NCBI RefSeq assembly: GCF_028476545.1 | Contig: NW_026732320.1 | Location: 62,001 to 126,000 of the forward strand | Direction: 5' to 3' | Length of the DNA stretch: 64,000 nt | From: Physella acuta | Taxonomy: Eukaryota > Mollusca > Gastropoda > Physidae | In this document: in pieces, positions 34,550-46,950 of the stretch | How the letters are laid out: each line of letters begins with the position of its first letter | Position numbering within the stretch: position 1 is the first letter of the stretch | Program-made: the position numbers and the translations under genes | The notes under the pieces: model-generated | What the model was told of the DNA's origin: nothing | Databases searched by the model: none | Seen by the model: only the letters and a program-made list of their open reading frames with translations

Positions 34550-36123
34550 TTACGCGGAATCATTCTTCAAATCAAAGAATTGTAATTCATCGGGAATGCT
34601 GGCAACATCAAGGGAAGAAGAGAATGGGTAGCGTGTCAGTGCAGATTCTTCTTCTTTCAGCTCAGAGAAATAACGCAGCAGTTTGTTTTCAAGATATTCA
34701 AGATGCCCAGAAATCGCTTCTTTTAAAATTTTAATTATCTCATAATCAGATCCATCTACCACACTGCAGAGTTTCTCAAATTTTCAAAATATTTCCAAGA
34801 TTTATTTTCTTTTCCAATTTTGCAGGTTTGATAACATTGCTCCGAGATTATCATGGAAAGGCAATATTTCCAATAAGTATTTTTCTTCGCCAAATTTGAA
34901 GTTTTGATAAAAATGCCAAGAGATTATCACGAAAACAGATAATATTCGTTCATTTTCCCTGAAGCTTCAGGCTAAGCTTATGTAGATGTTCGAATATACC
35001 TGCTAGGTATGATTTTCCAACCACTCTATGTCGTTTTAAGTATATCAAAAGGTCTTGTTTCCTTTGCACTTCTAAGAAATTTTTTATTTCAGATTTTAAT
35101 TTAAAAACACGATTCACAACATTTCGTTCGGCAGCCAGCGTACTGTAGTGTAGAAAAGCAGAACCTCGTGATCTTTATTTGTCTTTGCACAGTTCTTTGA
35201 AAGCTCCAAATTTAATATAATTTACGTCTTTTACTAGGAATATGGCTGGTAAGTTGTTCACCAACCAGTTCTACGACTCAATTAAACTTGCATGAGCCGT
35301 AGAACTGGTTGCTGACCTACTAACCCGCCCTATTGAGTCGGAAGCGTCTTGATTTCGAAGACATACTGGTGAATCATGCAGTGGTAAGGGAGCTAAATCT
35401 TTTCTGTTTTCTGAACGCCCGATTGTGACCCAAACATAAATGGCGTACCATCCGTACCATCCCACAGTCGTTTTAACCCATTTTAATCATCCAGTTAAAA
35501 AAAACGTATTTATTTTCTCCATGCTATCTTCAAAAAATAGCAACACATCTTTGCTATCATCTGAATGAATATAGACAAAGACCAGAAGCAACTGCGAACA
35601 CGAATTTACGTCTGTTTCTTTATCAACTTCAAGAGCAAACAATTGTGGAAATTTGATTTCATTAAAAATTGTCATTTAACATGTACGGAAATGTCAACTA
35701 AAAGCCGCTGAAGAGTATTATTAGGCATAGATATGCGTTGCATCTTTACTGCACTGGAATCCCCAAGAATTAACTTCACCATCTTCAACATGCAGTGTTT
35801 GATGAGATTATCTCCTATTGTGTTCTTTTTTTTTTTGCTTGGTATTTTCTATGATTTTCATTTGATGCTTGGACTAATGCTGTGTTTCCTTGGTGAAAAC
35901 TTCCTGTTCGATCAATTCTCTGACGTTTTCAACTAGCTTCATGCCGACGAAAGAACTCCATATCTTTTTTGTTGTTTTCCGAATGACTCGTCTGGAAATG
36001 ACGTTTTAGATATAAATGTTTCATAGACTCATGACTGAGAACAACTTTGCACAGTACGCGATGTTCCTTCTCTATTCCATTTGTAGTGATGTTAGTAAAG
36101 CCGAATTTCAGATATTCTTCCAA
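34550..36123 (-). pseudogene. BED-type hAT transposase remnant
   Basis: Fragments N to C on the minus strand: 36123-35929 carries the BED-like finger region (KRHFQTSHSENNKKDMEFF); 35675-35487 carries FALEVDKETDVNSCSQLLLV, around the first catalytic Asp; 34762-34550 carries HLEYLENKLLRYFSELKEEE and PFSSSLDVASIPDEL of the late catalytic half. Stops and frameshifts separate them and the dimerisation domain is missing. The copy at 53085-53345 has that C-terminal part. Resembles ZBED5/SCAND3-type transposases. Confidence 0.82.
35262..35311. repeat. Hairpin with 14-bp perfect arms
   Basis: CAACCAGTTCTACG (35262-35275) and its reverse complement (35298-35311) around a 22-nt loop, inside the hAT remnant but not shared with its relatives. 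Confidence 0.75.
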
Positions 36124-36160
36124 ATATTTATGTTTTGTTTCTCATTGCTAAGGTTTAGTA

Positions 36161-36377
36161 CAGGGGTCTCCAAATTTTTCAGTCCGTGGGCCGCATTAAC
36201 TATCAAAGTTCAGTTCGGGGGCCAGGTTCTTTCAGGCATGTTTTTGATTTTTCTGTGCAAAGTTCCTCAGCCATCAACAACAAACGTTTTATCCGTGGAC
36301 AAAAATATCTCATCGGGCCGGATGAGAGGACATCGCGGGCCGCATCCGGCCCGCGGGCCGTAGTTTGGAGACCCCTA
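36161..36377. mobile_element. hAT MITE nested in the BED-type hAT remnant
   Basis: Same family as 15594-15810: CAGGGGTCTCCAAATTTTTC to GTTTGGAGACCCCT. Flanks GTTTAGTA and ATTTAGTA agree at 7 of 8 bases. Confidence 0.88.
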
Positions 36378-36449
36378 ATTTAGTATATCAGTTGGCGACC
36401 CCCCCAGAAAGCCCTTCGCGACCCCCAGGTTGGGAACCCGTGGACTAAA

Positions 36450-36930
36450 GGAATACAGCGAGGTTAATTCTGTGCTTGAGGGAGATACTGAATGCCTAGT
36501 CTTGAGCGGATCGCATCGGGTGACACCATTTAAGGGGATGACACCAAGGCAAAAAATAGCAAAATATATAGAGAAAAACTTGAGGGGGGGGGGGGGGTGC
36601 AAATCGAGTTTGAGGGGGGGGGGGTGCAAATAGAAAGTTTGAAAGTGTGTCCACGGGAAGGTTCACTACACCTCTGGTAGGGGGGGGGGGGCAGAAGCGT
36701 AGCGAGAGGGGGGGGGGGCGGGGGGACATATATGCCCTCGTGGGCGCCGACCTTAGGGGGCGCCAAAATGGGTTTGAGGGGGGTGCAAATCGAAATCTTG
36801 AGAGGGTGTTGCAAATGGAAAAGTGTGTCCCCGGGCGCCGGGAAGAGTCGCTACACCTCTGGGGGGAGTGACACCATTAAGTGCCGCACCGGGTGGCACC
36901 CAACCTCGCTACGCCACTGGGTTAGGTACT
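36450..36930. repeat. G-rich dispersed repeat
   Basis: Multiple poly-G runs; CACTACACCTCTGG twice; GTGCAAATCGA-type units; GGGCGCCGACCTTAGGGGGC (also at about 41660). Ends TCGCTACGCCACTGGG, the kind of terminus seen on several non-autonomous DNA elements here. No true gene. Confidence 0.55.
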
Positions 36931-37172
36931 ATCAGAGCTGGTTCAACTCAAGGACATACTACTCACTTCAATCTGCATTCCAACTGGAGACTTTCGGTTT
37001 AGCAGTCGCCCTCTGATGACCCATTAAATGGAATGCAATAATATGTTGATTAGTTTGAGTCATCAAATGAGTGGTGAGAACGTGGATCTTGATAGATGAT
37101 CTAAATGTTGAAACGCCTACTTAAGAGATGCTAAAACCATCCGAAAGTGCAGGTAAAAATATGGCTTCCAAA

Positions 37173-38816
37173 TGTAAGCCCTGCTAGGGGGGGGATACCT
37201 TAAAATCTATCTTACCCTTCCCTAGGCTTATCTAACTACTGTCCGGTCAGTGCAAGCCCGGCTAAACCCAGACTGGTTAATAACCTAACCTTAGTCTAAA
37301 TAATAAAACTACTAAAAATAAAACAAAAACTTTAACAAATTAATAAAATTTATTTATCAAAAAAATATGGAACCAAGCTTAAAAAAACTAGAATTTAGGT
37401 AAAACAGAACACTGGAGACATACAAAACAGAAACAGAACTCAACGGAACAAAACACGACTAAACAAAACAAAACAGATGTATACTTCATGGAAAGAGGAA
37501 CGCCTTCGCCCTCACCTCATAGCTTCAGTACACACAAAAGACATTACGTAGAAAACAATATATACCAAACAGGTGCCTTATGATGTCTAGGATGGTCCAG
37601 GCCCTGACACACAGAAACCTCCCTTCATCCATTCTCGACATCCAAAAGTCCACACCAAACAAAATACTACGTACAACTACTACGTACGATACATTACGTA
37701 GACAACATTACGTACAAAACAATATATACAAAACAAACTTTTTACACCAAACAAAACAATTCATATATAACAAAACACCCAGCCAAGTTGCCCAAGCAAC
37801 CTCACTGGAAGGGGGGGGGGAGAGAAAAAGAAAAGGAAAACATAAGAAAAAATGCATGGAAATATATACATCAATATATACATGTTTAAAATGCTACCTA
37901 CTACTACTATCTAGCTAAAGCCTCGAGTAAAACTAATCCCTACTATTACAATTCTAAAAGCTATTCTCAAAAACAACTAACCACTGTCTTACCAAGAACC
38001 AGCAACTTAAAAATAACGTTTAAACAAATTCATTGTAGAACCAATCTTTCCTACACAAGGAAGCCCGAAGCCATTGGTCTACATAAACAACATCCATATT
38101 GATAACATTAAAGTTAACACACTCCGCTAAGGCCCCAATGAAGGCAGACACCAAGCAAGCGATACTCAACATGACGTTGCACGAAACAGCACACACATTA
38201 ATTTTAAACAACCTAAAACTCGAGGCAACTAAAATATAGTAATCTAATTACTGTCTAAAACAACTGACTATTGACTAAGCCAATCCTAGTCATCGTGGGG
38301 AACCCACAATAACAACACATCATATCAAAGTAAAACAGGTAAATGCACACACGCATTCGCATCAGTTTAGGAAACATTCCTAAACACACTGACCTAAACC
38401 ACGTGGTCCGAAAACACACGCCAAGGGTTTAGAAAACATCAAAAATACATTTTAAATCTTTCAAAATAACACACCTCGTGCATACCAGACATGCCGATGC
38501 CCACTATCTCGTTTTAGACGAAAAAGAAATAAAACGAGAACACATCGGCAGTCGCATTCATACAAATCACATAAAGATAAAGTATAATAGTATAAAAAAA
38601 CAAATACCTCCACGCGTGCGGTGCGCCACGCAGAAACCTGACCCGACCTACATCTCGCCGCGGGTCAAAAAGGAAGAAAATTCAGCCGAGCGGTCAATTT
38701 ATACTGCCCGCTTCGGACGGAAGGGGGACCCGTGGCCTCTCCTCATTGGATCATCCACTCGCAGATTCGTACCAAATAAAATAATACAAAATAAATAATC
38801 CATTCACCCGCTCACA
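37173..38816 (-). repeat. 3' LTR of LTR element copy 1
   Basis: Direct repeat of 39862-41513. Contains a sense open frame (38020-38211, minus) that is conserved in all four LTRs of this family in the window. Confidence 0.88.
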
Positions 38817-39861
38817 TTTACCCCTTTTAAAAATCTTACAGTCCCTGTAAGGACAAAAAAATGCATATAACAATCTTAAAATAAAACATGCACCCATCTC
38901 TTACACCAAGCCTATAAGCTTGAATGCAAAAAAACAATTTCCATTAACATTAATCTTGCGTCTCTGTGCTTCCTAAAAAACTCAAGGCACCAAGATAGTG
39001 TTCCCTTCACTGATGGCTGATCCGCGCTACTAGTCCTGTCGGCCTTTCATCCGGAAGGGCAAGGGGGAAGGGTCAGGCTAGACCCGCCCGCTACTAATGG
39101 GACACGTTGTCTGTCCATCCCGTCTACCTGGGTCCACTACACAACACACCGTGTTCTGGTCTTGCGTCACCGTAGGCACACCGGTGGAGCGTCCGCTAGG
39201 TCGGTCCGGAGATGATCAACCGCCTTTCACCACTGGCTCTCCGACTGTTACCCGCCCCAACGATCGTGCCTCCGCTTCGACACACCTGTGGGGCGGGTGT
39301 CCAGTAGCCCTCTTTGTGGGTCGAGGAATCTACGTCATAGGCCTTCCGTTGGTAGGGAGCGTCCGCTTGGCTGGGCTAGGTGGTGACGCAACCGCCTTGC
39401 CCCACTGGCTCTCGTGCTGTTGCCCGCCTCCAATGATCGTGTGCCCGACACGACACACCTGTGGGGCGGGTTTCCAGTAGCCCTCTTTGTGGGTCAAGGG
39501 GTTGACGTCATAAGCCGTTCGTTGTTCACCGGTCTGCCGTACACACCAGATCCGCGCCACGCCCGTGTGTGTTGTCCAGTATAGACCACACGAGGCCGCC
39601 ATCTTCATCACACGCCATGTCCAGCGCCACACACCGTGCCTTGTCCAGCCACGCACACTGAAGGCTCGCCGAGGCACGTCTCTCCGCCAACCTGACTGGG
39701 TGTTTAAACAACAAACAATTCCTACACTAAACATAAACTAAACACATATGGTTCCAAAAAGGGCCTATCAAAACAAAAAAATTTAACTAAGCTACACTAG
39801 CCCTAACAGAAAAACAAAATTTAACTAGACTAAAGCACTGACCCCACTCGTGCTACCAATT

Positions 39862-41513
39862 TGTAAGCCCTGCTAGGGGGGGGGGATACCTTAAAATCTA
39901 TCTTACCCTTCCCTAGGCTTATCTAACTACTGTCCGGTCAGTGCAAGCCCGGCTAAACCCAGACTGGTTAATAACCTAACCTTAGTCTAAATAATAAAAC
40001 TACTAAAAATAAAACAAAAACTTTAACAAATTAATAAAATTTATTTATCAAAAAAATATGGAACCAAGCTTAAAAAAACTAGAATTTAGGTAAAACAGAA
40101 CACTGGAGACATACAAAACAGAAACAGAACTCAACGGAACAAAACACGACTAAACAAAACAAAACAGATGTATACTTCATGGAAAGAGGAACGCCTTCGC
40201 CCTCACCTCATAGCTTCAGTACACACAAAAGACATTACGTAGAAAACAATATATACCAAACAGGTGCCTTATGATGTCTAGGATGGTCCAGGCCCTGACA
40301 CACAGAAACCTCCCTTCATCCATTCTCGACATCCAAAAGTCCACACCAAACAAAACACTACGTACAACTACTACGTACGATACATTACGTAGACAACATT
40401 ACTTACAAAACAATATATACAAAACAAACTTTTTACACCAAACAAAACAATTCATATATAACAAAACACCCAGCCAAGTTGCCCAAGCAACCTCACTGGA
40501 AGGGGGGGGGGGGGGGAGAGAAAAAGAAAAGGAAAACATAAGAAAAAATGCATGGAAATATATACATCAATATATACATGTTTAAAATGCTACCTACTAC
40601 TACTATCTAGCTAAAGCCTCGAGTAAAACTAATCCCTACTATTACAATTCTAAAAGCTATTCTCAAAAACAACTAACTACTGTCTTACCAAGAACCAGCA
40701 ACTTAAAAATAACGTGTAAAACAAATTCATTGTAGAACCAATCTTTCCTACACAAGGAAGCCCGAAGCCATTGGTCTACATAAACAACATCCATATTGAT
40801 AACATTAAAGTTAACACACTCCGCTAAGGCCCCAATGAAGGCAGACACCAAGCAAGCGATACTCAACATGACGTTGCACGAAACAGCACACACATTAATT
40901 TTAAACAACCTAAAACTCCAGGCAACTAAAATATAGTAATCTAATTACTGTCTAAAACAACTGACTATTGACTAAGCCAATCCTAGTCATCGTGGGGAAC
41001 CCACAATAACAACACATCATATCAAAGTAAAACAAGTAAATGCACACACGCATTCGCATCAGTTTAGGAAACATTCCTAAACACACTGACCTAAACCACG
41101 TGGTCCGAAAACACACGCCAAGGGTTTAGAAAACATCAAAAATACATTTTAAATCTTTCAAAATAACACACCTCGTGCATACCAGACATGCCGATGCCCA
41201 CTATCTCGTTTTAGACGAAAAAGAAATAAAACGAGAACACATCGGCAGTCGCATTCATACAAATCACATAAAGATAAAGTATAATAGTATAAAAAAACAA
41301 ATACCTCCACGCGTGCGGTGCGCCACGCAGAAACCTGACCCGACCTACATCTCGCCGCGGGTCAAAAAGGAAGAAAATTCAGCCGAGCGGTCAATTTATA
41401 CTGCCCGCTTCGGACGGAAGGGGGACCCGTGGCCTCTCCTCATTGGATCATCCACTCGCAGATTCGTACCAAATAAAATAATACAAAATAAATAATCCAT
41501 TCACCCGCTCACA
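39862..41513 (-). repeat. 5' LTR of LTR element copy 1
   Basis: Near-identical to 37173-38816. The corresponding sense open frame is 40663-40908 (minus), slightly longer at its end. Confidence 0.88.
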
Positions 41514-41517
41514 CAAA

Positions 41518-42319
41518 GAGACTGAAGAACAATTATCATAATAGGGCACTCGAGTTTGTGGATTCTAATCTTAAAGACAGTCACAGTAGTATTGATTTTC
41601 GTCAGTTATGTTTCGGATTTTGTCTAATACTTACGGACAGATAATAAGGAGGCTGCCCCGCGCGCCGACCCTAGGGGGCGCCAAAAGGGGTGGACATTTT
41701 TTTTAAAACTGATTTTATGCTGCAGTTTTTAATTATAAAAAGTCTAAGTTAAGAAATGTAATGGCTACAAGCCTTTACATACTTATTTAACTATTTTTTC
41801 ATCTTGATAGTTTAACTGTCAAATATGTAACATTTAGAAACAGTGATCGGCAAAAACCGCTAGATATGTGTGTGTGGAAGGGGGGGGGGGGGCTTTTTCA
41901 CGACCAAAATCGTAAAAAATTAAATTAGATTGATTAGTGGTTAAACGTTACCACTTATGAAAAAAAACCCAATCGTATTAAAACGTATTGTACGATTTTT
42001 TAACCGTAAAAAATGTTGTGACTTTTATCAAGATAGTAAAAGGGGATGGGCGCTTTTTTTGCTAAATACAATTGCAAGGATTTACACTGGATTGTTAAGG
42101 AGATAACCCAGATCGCTTAGAAAAGAAACTATTTTACCAAAGTGCATAGCACGGTTAAAACCTGTTCTACGAACCTTGTCCAAGATGGTGGGGAGGAGTG
42201 TGGGGGTGGGGACGCTTTTTCGCGAACAAAAATCGCAAGTATTTGTACTGGATTGGTTTTAACACCTAGAAATAAACTAATTATATCAAAGCGTATTGTG
42301 TAACAGTAAAATAAAAAAA
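41518..42319 (+). repeat. Dispersed tandem-unit repeat (GCGCTTTTT-type)
   Basis: Units of roughly 170 bp share a poly-G or GGGG lead, CGCTTTTTCGC, AAAATCGCAAG, GGATTTACACTGGATTG and AGAAAAGAAAC. They recur at 42985-43140 (beyond the inserted MITE) and at 63000-63430. Confidence 0.6.
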
Positions 42320-42973
42320 GGGAGTGATCTCCCCTAAACTTTCTCGAATATTCTAATATAACACTACGTGGGATGTCAACTCGGAATATAGACATGATTT
42401 TTGTTTACTTAAACTTTTAAAAATAGAATAAAATCTAGTAGAAAAAAAAATGCGCACCAAGCGAGCACCAAAACCAAATGTGCTTAATAGTGCGCAATAT
42501 TATTAGTACTTTATAAATTTACTTGCGTTTTTTGAGAAATCGGAAATAGCGTCAAGTAGTACTTCCGGTCAACGGAAATTACTCAAAATTCGACAGAAGG
42601 TAGAGAATTAGATATTTTACTTACATGTGAAATTTCATTTATCTATCTGAATTAGTACTCAAGTTATAGGCTTTTGAAAAATTCAAAGTAGAAAAAGTAC
42701 CACTTCCGGTTGTCGGAAATCGCTCAAAAGTTGATACGGATCTACGATTTTGATAAAATACTTATATATGAAATTTCATCAACCTAGCTGTAACGGTACT
42801 CAAGTTATCGTGTTTACACACGGACACACACACACACACACAGACATACGGACAAGATTGCAAAATTATGTTTTTCCGTATCAGTGAGGTGTAAAACGTC
42901 GAGATTTGTAAAAATCTCGATTTTTTTTGCACGATTACAATACTTTCTCTATACTTCGTATATACGAGAAAGT
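42320..42973 (+). mobile_element. Palindromic-end MITE, forward copy
   Basis: GGGAGTGATCTCCCCTAAAC to TATATACGAGAAAGT, full length with a short internal (CA)n at 42826-42841. It splits the surrounding tandem-unit repeat. Confidence 0.82.
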
Positions 42974-42984
42974 AAAAAGTATGG

Positions 42985-43440
42985 TGGGTGGCCGTGGCAC
43001 GTTATTTTTCGCCAATGTAAATGGGGAGGATTTACACCGGAACGGTGATTAGATAAATCGTATTACACTAAGACTAAGAGTATAAACCATTTGTATTAGT
43101 GCGTGATGTACAATTTCACTAGCCAGTTTTGTTAAGATATGACTCGAATAGTTCTTTGTAAGATTCTTACGATTCGCTCGACTTAAACATGAAAGATCAG
43201 ATACTTTTATTTGATTGCATTACATCTTTCCTGGGTCACTGTAGTAAAGAGAATTAAATATCACGGATTCTTGAATCGCTATCCGATTATTAAAATAGCA
43301 TGCAGTCGGAGCGGTTGGGTGGAAGACAATACTCTTGCCGAAATTTTAAGAGCTAAAAATAGTATATTGTACAGAATTGATAATTTTTTGATTGCTTTTT
43401 TCATCATCATTCCTTTGTGGCTCCTGGGGAGCAAAGGCAA
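42985..43440 (+). repeat. Continuation of the tandem-unit repeat
   Basis: ATTTTTCGCCAATG and GGATTTACACCGGAACGGTG match the unit; CGATTCTTACGATTCKCTC-like words are shared with 63425-63450. The 78-codon frame at 43211-43447 has no recognised family. Confidence 0.5.
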
Positions 43441-43656
43441 GTCATAATACTGCAATTTTCATATAGTTAAGGCCACTAGACTTACTAAACGATGTAAAAA
43501 TGGTACAAAACGACGACTGCTAATGCATTATTACTTTGTTCAACCTAAATGATAATTTAAAAGTGTAATACACTATTATCGGAATTGTTAAAAAGACAAG
43601 GCAAAAAGTAGACCAAATATGCTTGCACCTTTTACAAAGTACACGCTAGTCTAAAG

Positions 43657-43857
43657 CAGTGTTTTTTTTAACCTTTTTGGAGGTACCGAACCCTACCAAT
43701 TTCATATGCGCCTTCACCGAACCCTTCTTAATAGTTTTATCTTCCAGATAAGATCTTGAAACCTACGAGTCGGGTGTGCGCCATGACCTTCGCCAAAGCA
43801 CTGAGACTGACTTACCGAAGCTCTTGGGTTCGATAGAACAGGTATTAAGAACCACTG
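43657..43857. mobile_element. hAT-type MITE
   Basis: Ends CAGTGTTTTTTTTAACC and GGTATTAAGAACCACTG are imperfect inverted repeats of the CAGTGGTTCTTAA class. The interior has ACCGAACCCT words. No clear target duplication. Confidence 0.6.
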
Positions 43858-44323
43858 ATCGAAACTTTTGTGATTTCTTCTTTTTATTCGTTTCGGTTTC
43901 ATCAAGAGCATACGCGTAGGCAACACTTCGTTTACTATTTAAAGTGTATAAACATATTTTCTGTTTCAGTCTGACGTGAATAAATCTTTAGGCCCACCAG
44001 AACGTGCTCTTGGGATCACACTTAATCAACTGACTGTAAAAACGAGGGGGGGGGGGATGTGTGTCATAAGCCCTACTCTAACCAGATTTTAAAAAAAACT
44101 ACTAGAAATGTATAGCATAAGCCTACATGTCGAAATTGTCAAAGCGGTGTAGTTTGGGAACTCTTGTCTTCAAGGGAGATTACTCTAATAATATATTCAA
44201 GATGGGGACCCAAGTTTTGTATCTCAAACGACAAACATCGCAAAAAAGTTCATTTTAGGAGTGTTTTAAGATCATTTACGAATTACAACATCAGATAAGA
44301 AAGGTCTAATGTTACTAAAGCTT

Positions 44324-44800
44324 ACACACGTGAACAAGTGAATAGCCGCATAGCCATAGGCCTATTTGGCATTTGGTGTTAAACATTTTGGAGAAAAATA
44401 TTTTATAAAATTTAAATAGTGTACCGATGTACCGTAATACTAAGTAATAGAGTAGAGAGAATCTAGATTCTAGATCTAGAATTCTAGATCTAGATTCTAG
44501 ATCTAGATCTAGTTGTTAGCCCTATTGGTCAAAGCTAGTGACAAAGCAAAGAAATAACCAAATAGCTAAAAATACAGCACATTTAAAATAACACACACGT
44601 GAACAAGTCAATAGCCGCATAGGCCTAAAATTGATGTTAAACATGTTGGAGAAAAATATTTTATAAAATAGTTAGATCTAGAATCTAGATCCAGTCTAGA
44701 TCTATTTGTTAGCCCTATTGGTCAAAACTAGTGACAAAGCAAAAAAATAACCAAATAGGGGGTAGCTAAAAATCCGGCACATTTAAAATAACAACGGCTA
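44324..44800 (+). repeat. Tandem duplication, period about 269 bp
   Basis: ACACACGTGAACAAGTGAAT at 44324 recurs at about 44593. Both units carry TTGGAGAAAAATATTTTATA, an AGATCT patch and TTAGCCCTATTGGTCAAA. The second unit is shorter in the AGATCT patch. Confidence 0.85.
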
Positions 44801-46000
44801 CCAATACTTAGGCTATGAATATTATTATTAATAATAATATATAATATTATGGCCTAAATGCCAAATAGACACCAGTGAGTTGACGAAAAATTGACGAAAA
44901 TCCTTCCGTAATGTTGTTGACATGGAATACAAATGTGCTTTTTTAGTTTTAGGACCATAAAAATCATAAAAGATAGGCTAAAATTTTATAAAAAACTTAA
45001 GCCTAAAATGAATTCAGAAATTTAATATTTTTGAAGCAATGCTATACAAGTTGCAGATCCAGAGAACTTGAAAATAATGTGTTGAGTTTAAGGCTACATT
45101 TCTATTTATTTTCATCAAGCCTAAGTTATAACCTGATGTTTCACTTTCGTAAGACAAACATTGATTGGCTGTTCAGGAACTCCGTGATCGATTTCTGACA
45201 GCCCCACTTTATAGTTTTTTTGTTTACAAAACTTTGCAGATCAAGTTTTTAAATAACAATGCAAATTTAAACAACATGAGTTTTTCTTTTTTTAGCTTAC
45301 AATGTGTGCAATAAAATTTATGGTGGCCTATCAAATAGCAGGATGCCATTGTTTAGGTCGCCATTACACATGAAAACCAAATTGTTTTTTCTTTTTTTAA
45401 ATTTTTATTTAGTTACAGAAAATATTAAAAACATCAGATACATCCAATCTTTAGTTAAGTCGAAAAAAACCCAGACAGGCAGGATTATTTACATTATTTG
45501 TCAACACAACACCATATTAAATGAACACACTGATTAAGTCTGATTAAGAGAATTAAATAATTTCTTTAAGTAATTTGTATTACTTTTAGGCGATAAAATT
45601 GTATACATTTCATAGCGTACGTCCCCATAAGTAGATCTATAGATCTAAATAAAATTTGAATGAAATAGTTCATTTCTTTATATTCTAAAATTGGAGGATG
45701 ATGCAAATTAGTTTTGAACTGTTTTGTGTTCTTTCCAAAGTTTAAAAATGTCACATGTGAAGTCATTGTTTATTTCATTCTTTTCACAAAAATAAATGCT
45801 TTTATGGTTGCATTATTAAAATTGCGTTTCTACATTCGAATATGCCTTAAATTGTATTTCCATTCTTTAAATAAAATTTAGATAATACATTAAATACATT
45901 AAATACATTTATAACATCCAGTATATATTATTTTCAACAAAAGCCAGTATCTTCAAGTTCTCCCTATTTAGCTGAACATTCTGATCACAATCGCCAAAAA
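44801..46000. other. AT-rich intergenic DNA
   Basis: No gene or convincing repeat; the frames at 45304-45766 are short and unconserved in appearance. Confidence 0.45.
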
Positions 46001-46741
46001 AACTTGCGGACAGAGAGAGAGAGAGCGAGAAGTGCGAAAATGGACTTTTATATATTAGGATTAATATAGATCTAGAGGTAATCTATCATTTTAAGTGCGT
46101 AAAATCCTCCGAGGCTGGTAATGTGAAAAAAAAAAAAACTTGCGGACAGAGAGAGAGAGAGAGAGCGAGAAGTGCGAAAATGGACTTTTATATATTAGGA
46201 TTAATATAGATCTAGAGGTAATCTATCATTTTAAGTGCGTAAAATCCTCCGAGGCTGGTAATGTGAAAAAAATTGCCTCATTGTTAAGACTTTAATAGAT
46301 GTATATTATGATATATTTTTGTCAAATATAGATAACTGAATAATAAAGCAATGGCTAAATATATCAATATAGATCAGAAATTAACTTTAAACACCAGTGT
46401 TTGCGAGCAAGATTTGCTATATATACAGCGGCCACCTGTATATTAGAGTGGTTTCCCCTGAATCTCTAATTATAATTTAGCCAAAAAATTTAAACAAGAT
46501 GATTGCTAAAATAAATGAGCTTGGTTGCATTGGATGTAAACATTGCTAGATCTAGTCTTTATTTATTACTGAAAAGTTTTAATACATTTATTTAAAAACA
46601 GTTACATGAAACTTTGAAACATTTATGTAGCTTTCAAAACTTAAATCCTCCTAAAAATGTGAAATCATAAATTTAATAAGTCAACTTTTTTTCACATTAC
46701 TAGTCTTGATTGATTTTACGTACCTTTAACAATAGATTACC
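46001..46741 (+). mobile_element. Relative of the 1144-1701 MITE with its left end tandemly duplicated
   Basis: A 140-bp block (AACTTGCGGACAGAGAGAG through TCCGAGGCTGGTAATGTG) occurs at 46001 and again at 46137. Each block contains the MITE left terminus GGTAATCTATCATTTT (46077, 46217). The right end is CAATAGATTACC at 46741. The interior aligns with 1200-1650 (ATATATCAATATAGATCAGA; TTCACATTACTAG). Confidence 0.78.
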
Positions 46742-46769
46742 ATTAAATATAGACATTTTAGAAATTTTA

Positions 46770-46950
46770 CACTTCCCAGTAAAAAAAATTTGGTATAGAC
46801 TATTATAGAGTACTATAGAGATCTAGATCTAGAAAACTAGATCCTAGTCTATACATCTAGAGTTTGTTTCATGACATTTTGATTTAATAGGCCTATAGAT
46901 CTAGTTAGAAATTCAAATTAGGGTCAGGGCGTAGGCATATGGACTATGGT
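46770..46950 (+). repeat. Low-copy repeat shared with 8160-8370
   Basis: Same order of blocks as described for 8160-8370; it leads into duplication copy B. Confidence 0.5.

Larger units (their letters stand above)
34500..36443 (-). mobile_element. BED-type hAT transposon, minus strand, decayed
   Basis: The right edge (36380-36443) reads CGCGACCCCCAGGTTGGGAA, typical of this hAT group's termini. Transposase fragments read right to left on the minus strand. The left end is cut by (TA)n and MITE sequence. A hAT MITE is nested at 36161-36377, and an unrelated segment with a hairpin at about 35240-35470. Confidence 0.75.
37173..41513 (-). mobile_element. Non-autonomous LTR element (LARD-like), copy 1
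   Basis: LTRs at 37173-38816 and 39862-41513 (about 1.65 kb, TG..CA ends in element orientation) enclose a 1045-bp interior. CAAA flanks the outside on both sides (37169-37172, 41514-41517), a 4-bp duplication as in Ty3/gypsy-like integration. In element sense the primer-binding site TGGTAGCACGAGTGGG follows the 5' LTR, and a purine tract precedes the 3' LTR. There is no gag or pol. Structurally it looks whole. The two LTRs differ at under about 1% of sites plus G-tract length, so insertion is recent. Family relation beyond LTR order is uncertain. Confidence 0.88.

Noticed and set aside
38478-38798. 106-codon frame repeated at 41175-41495, as a duplicated host gene
   Set aside because: Both lie in the LTRs of one element and are antisense to it; duplication is due to the LTR pair.
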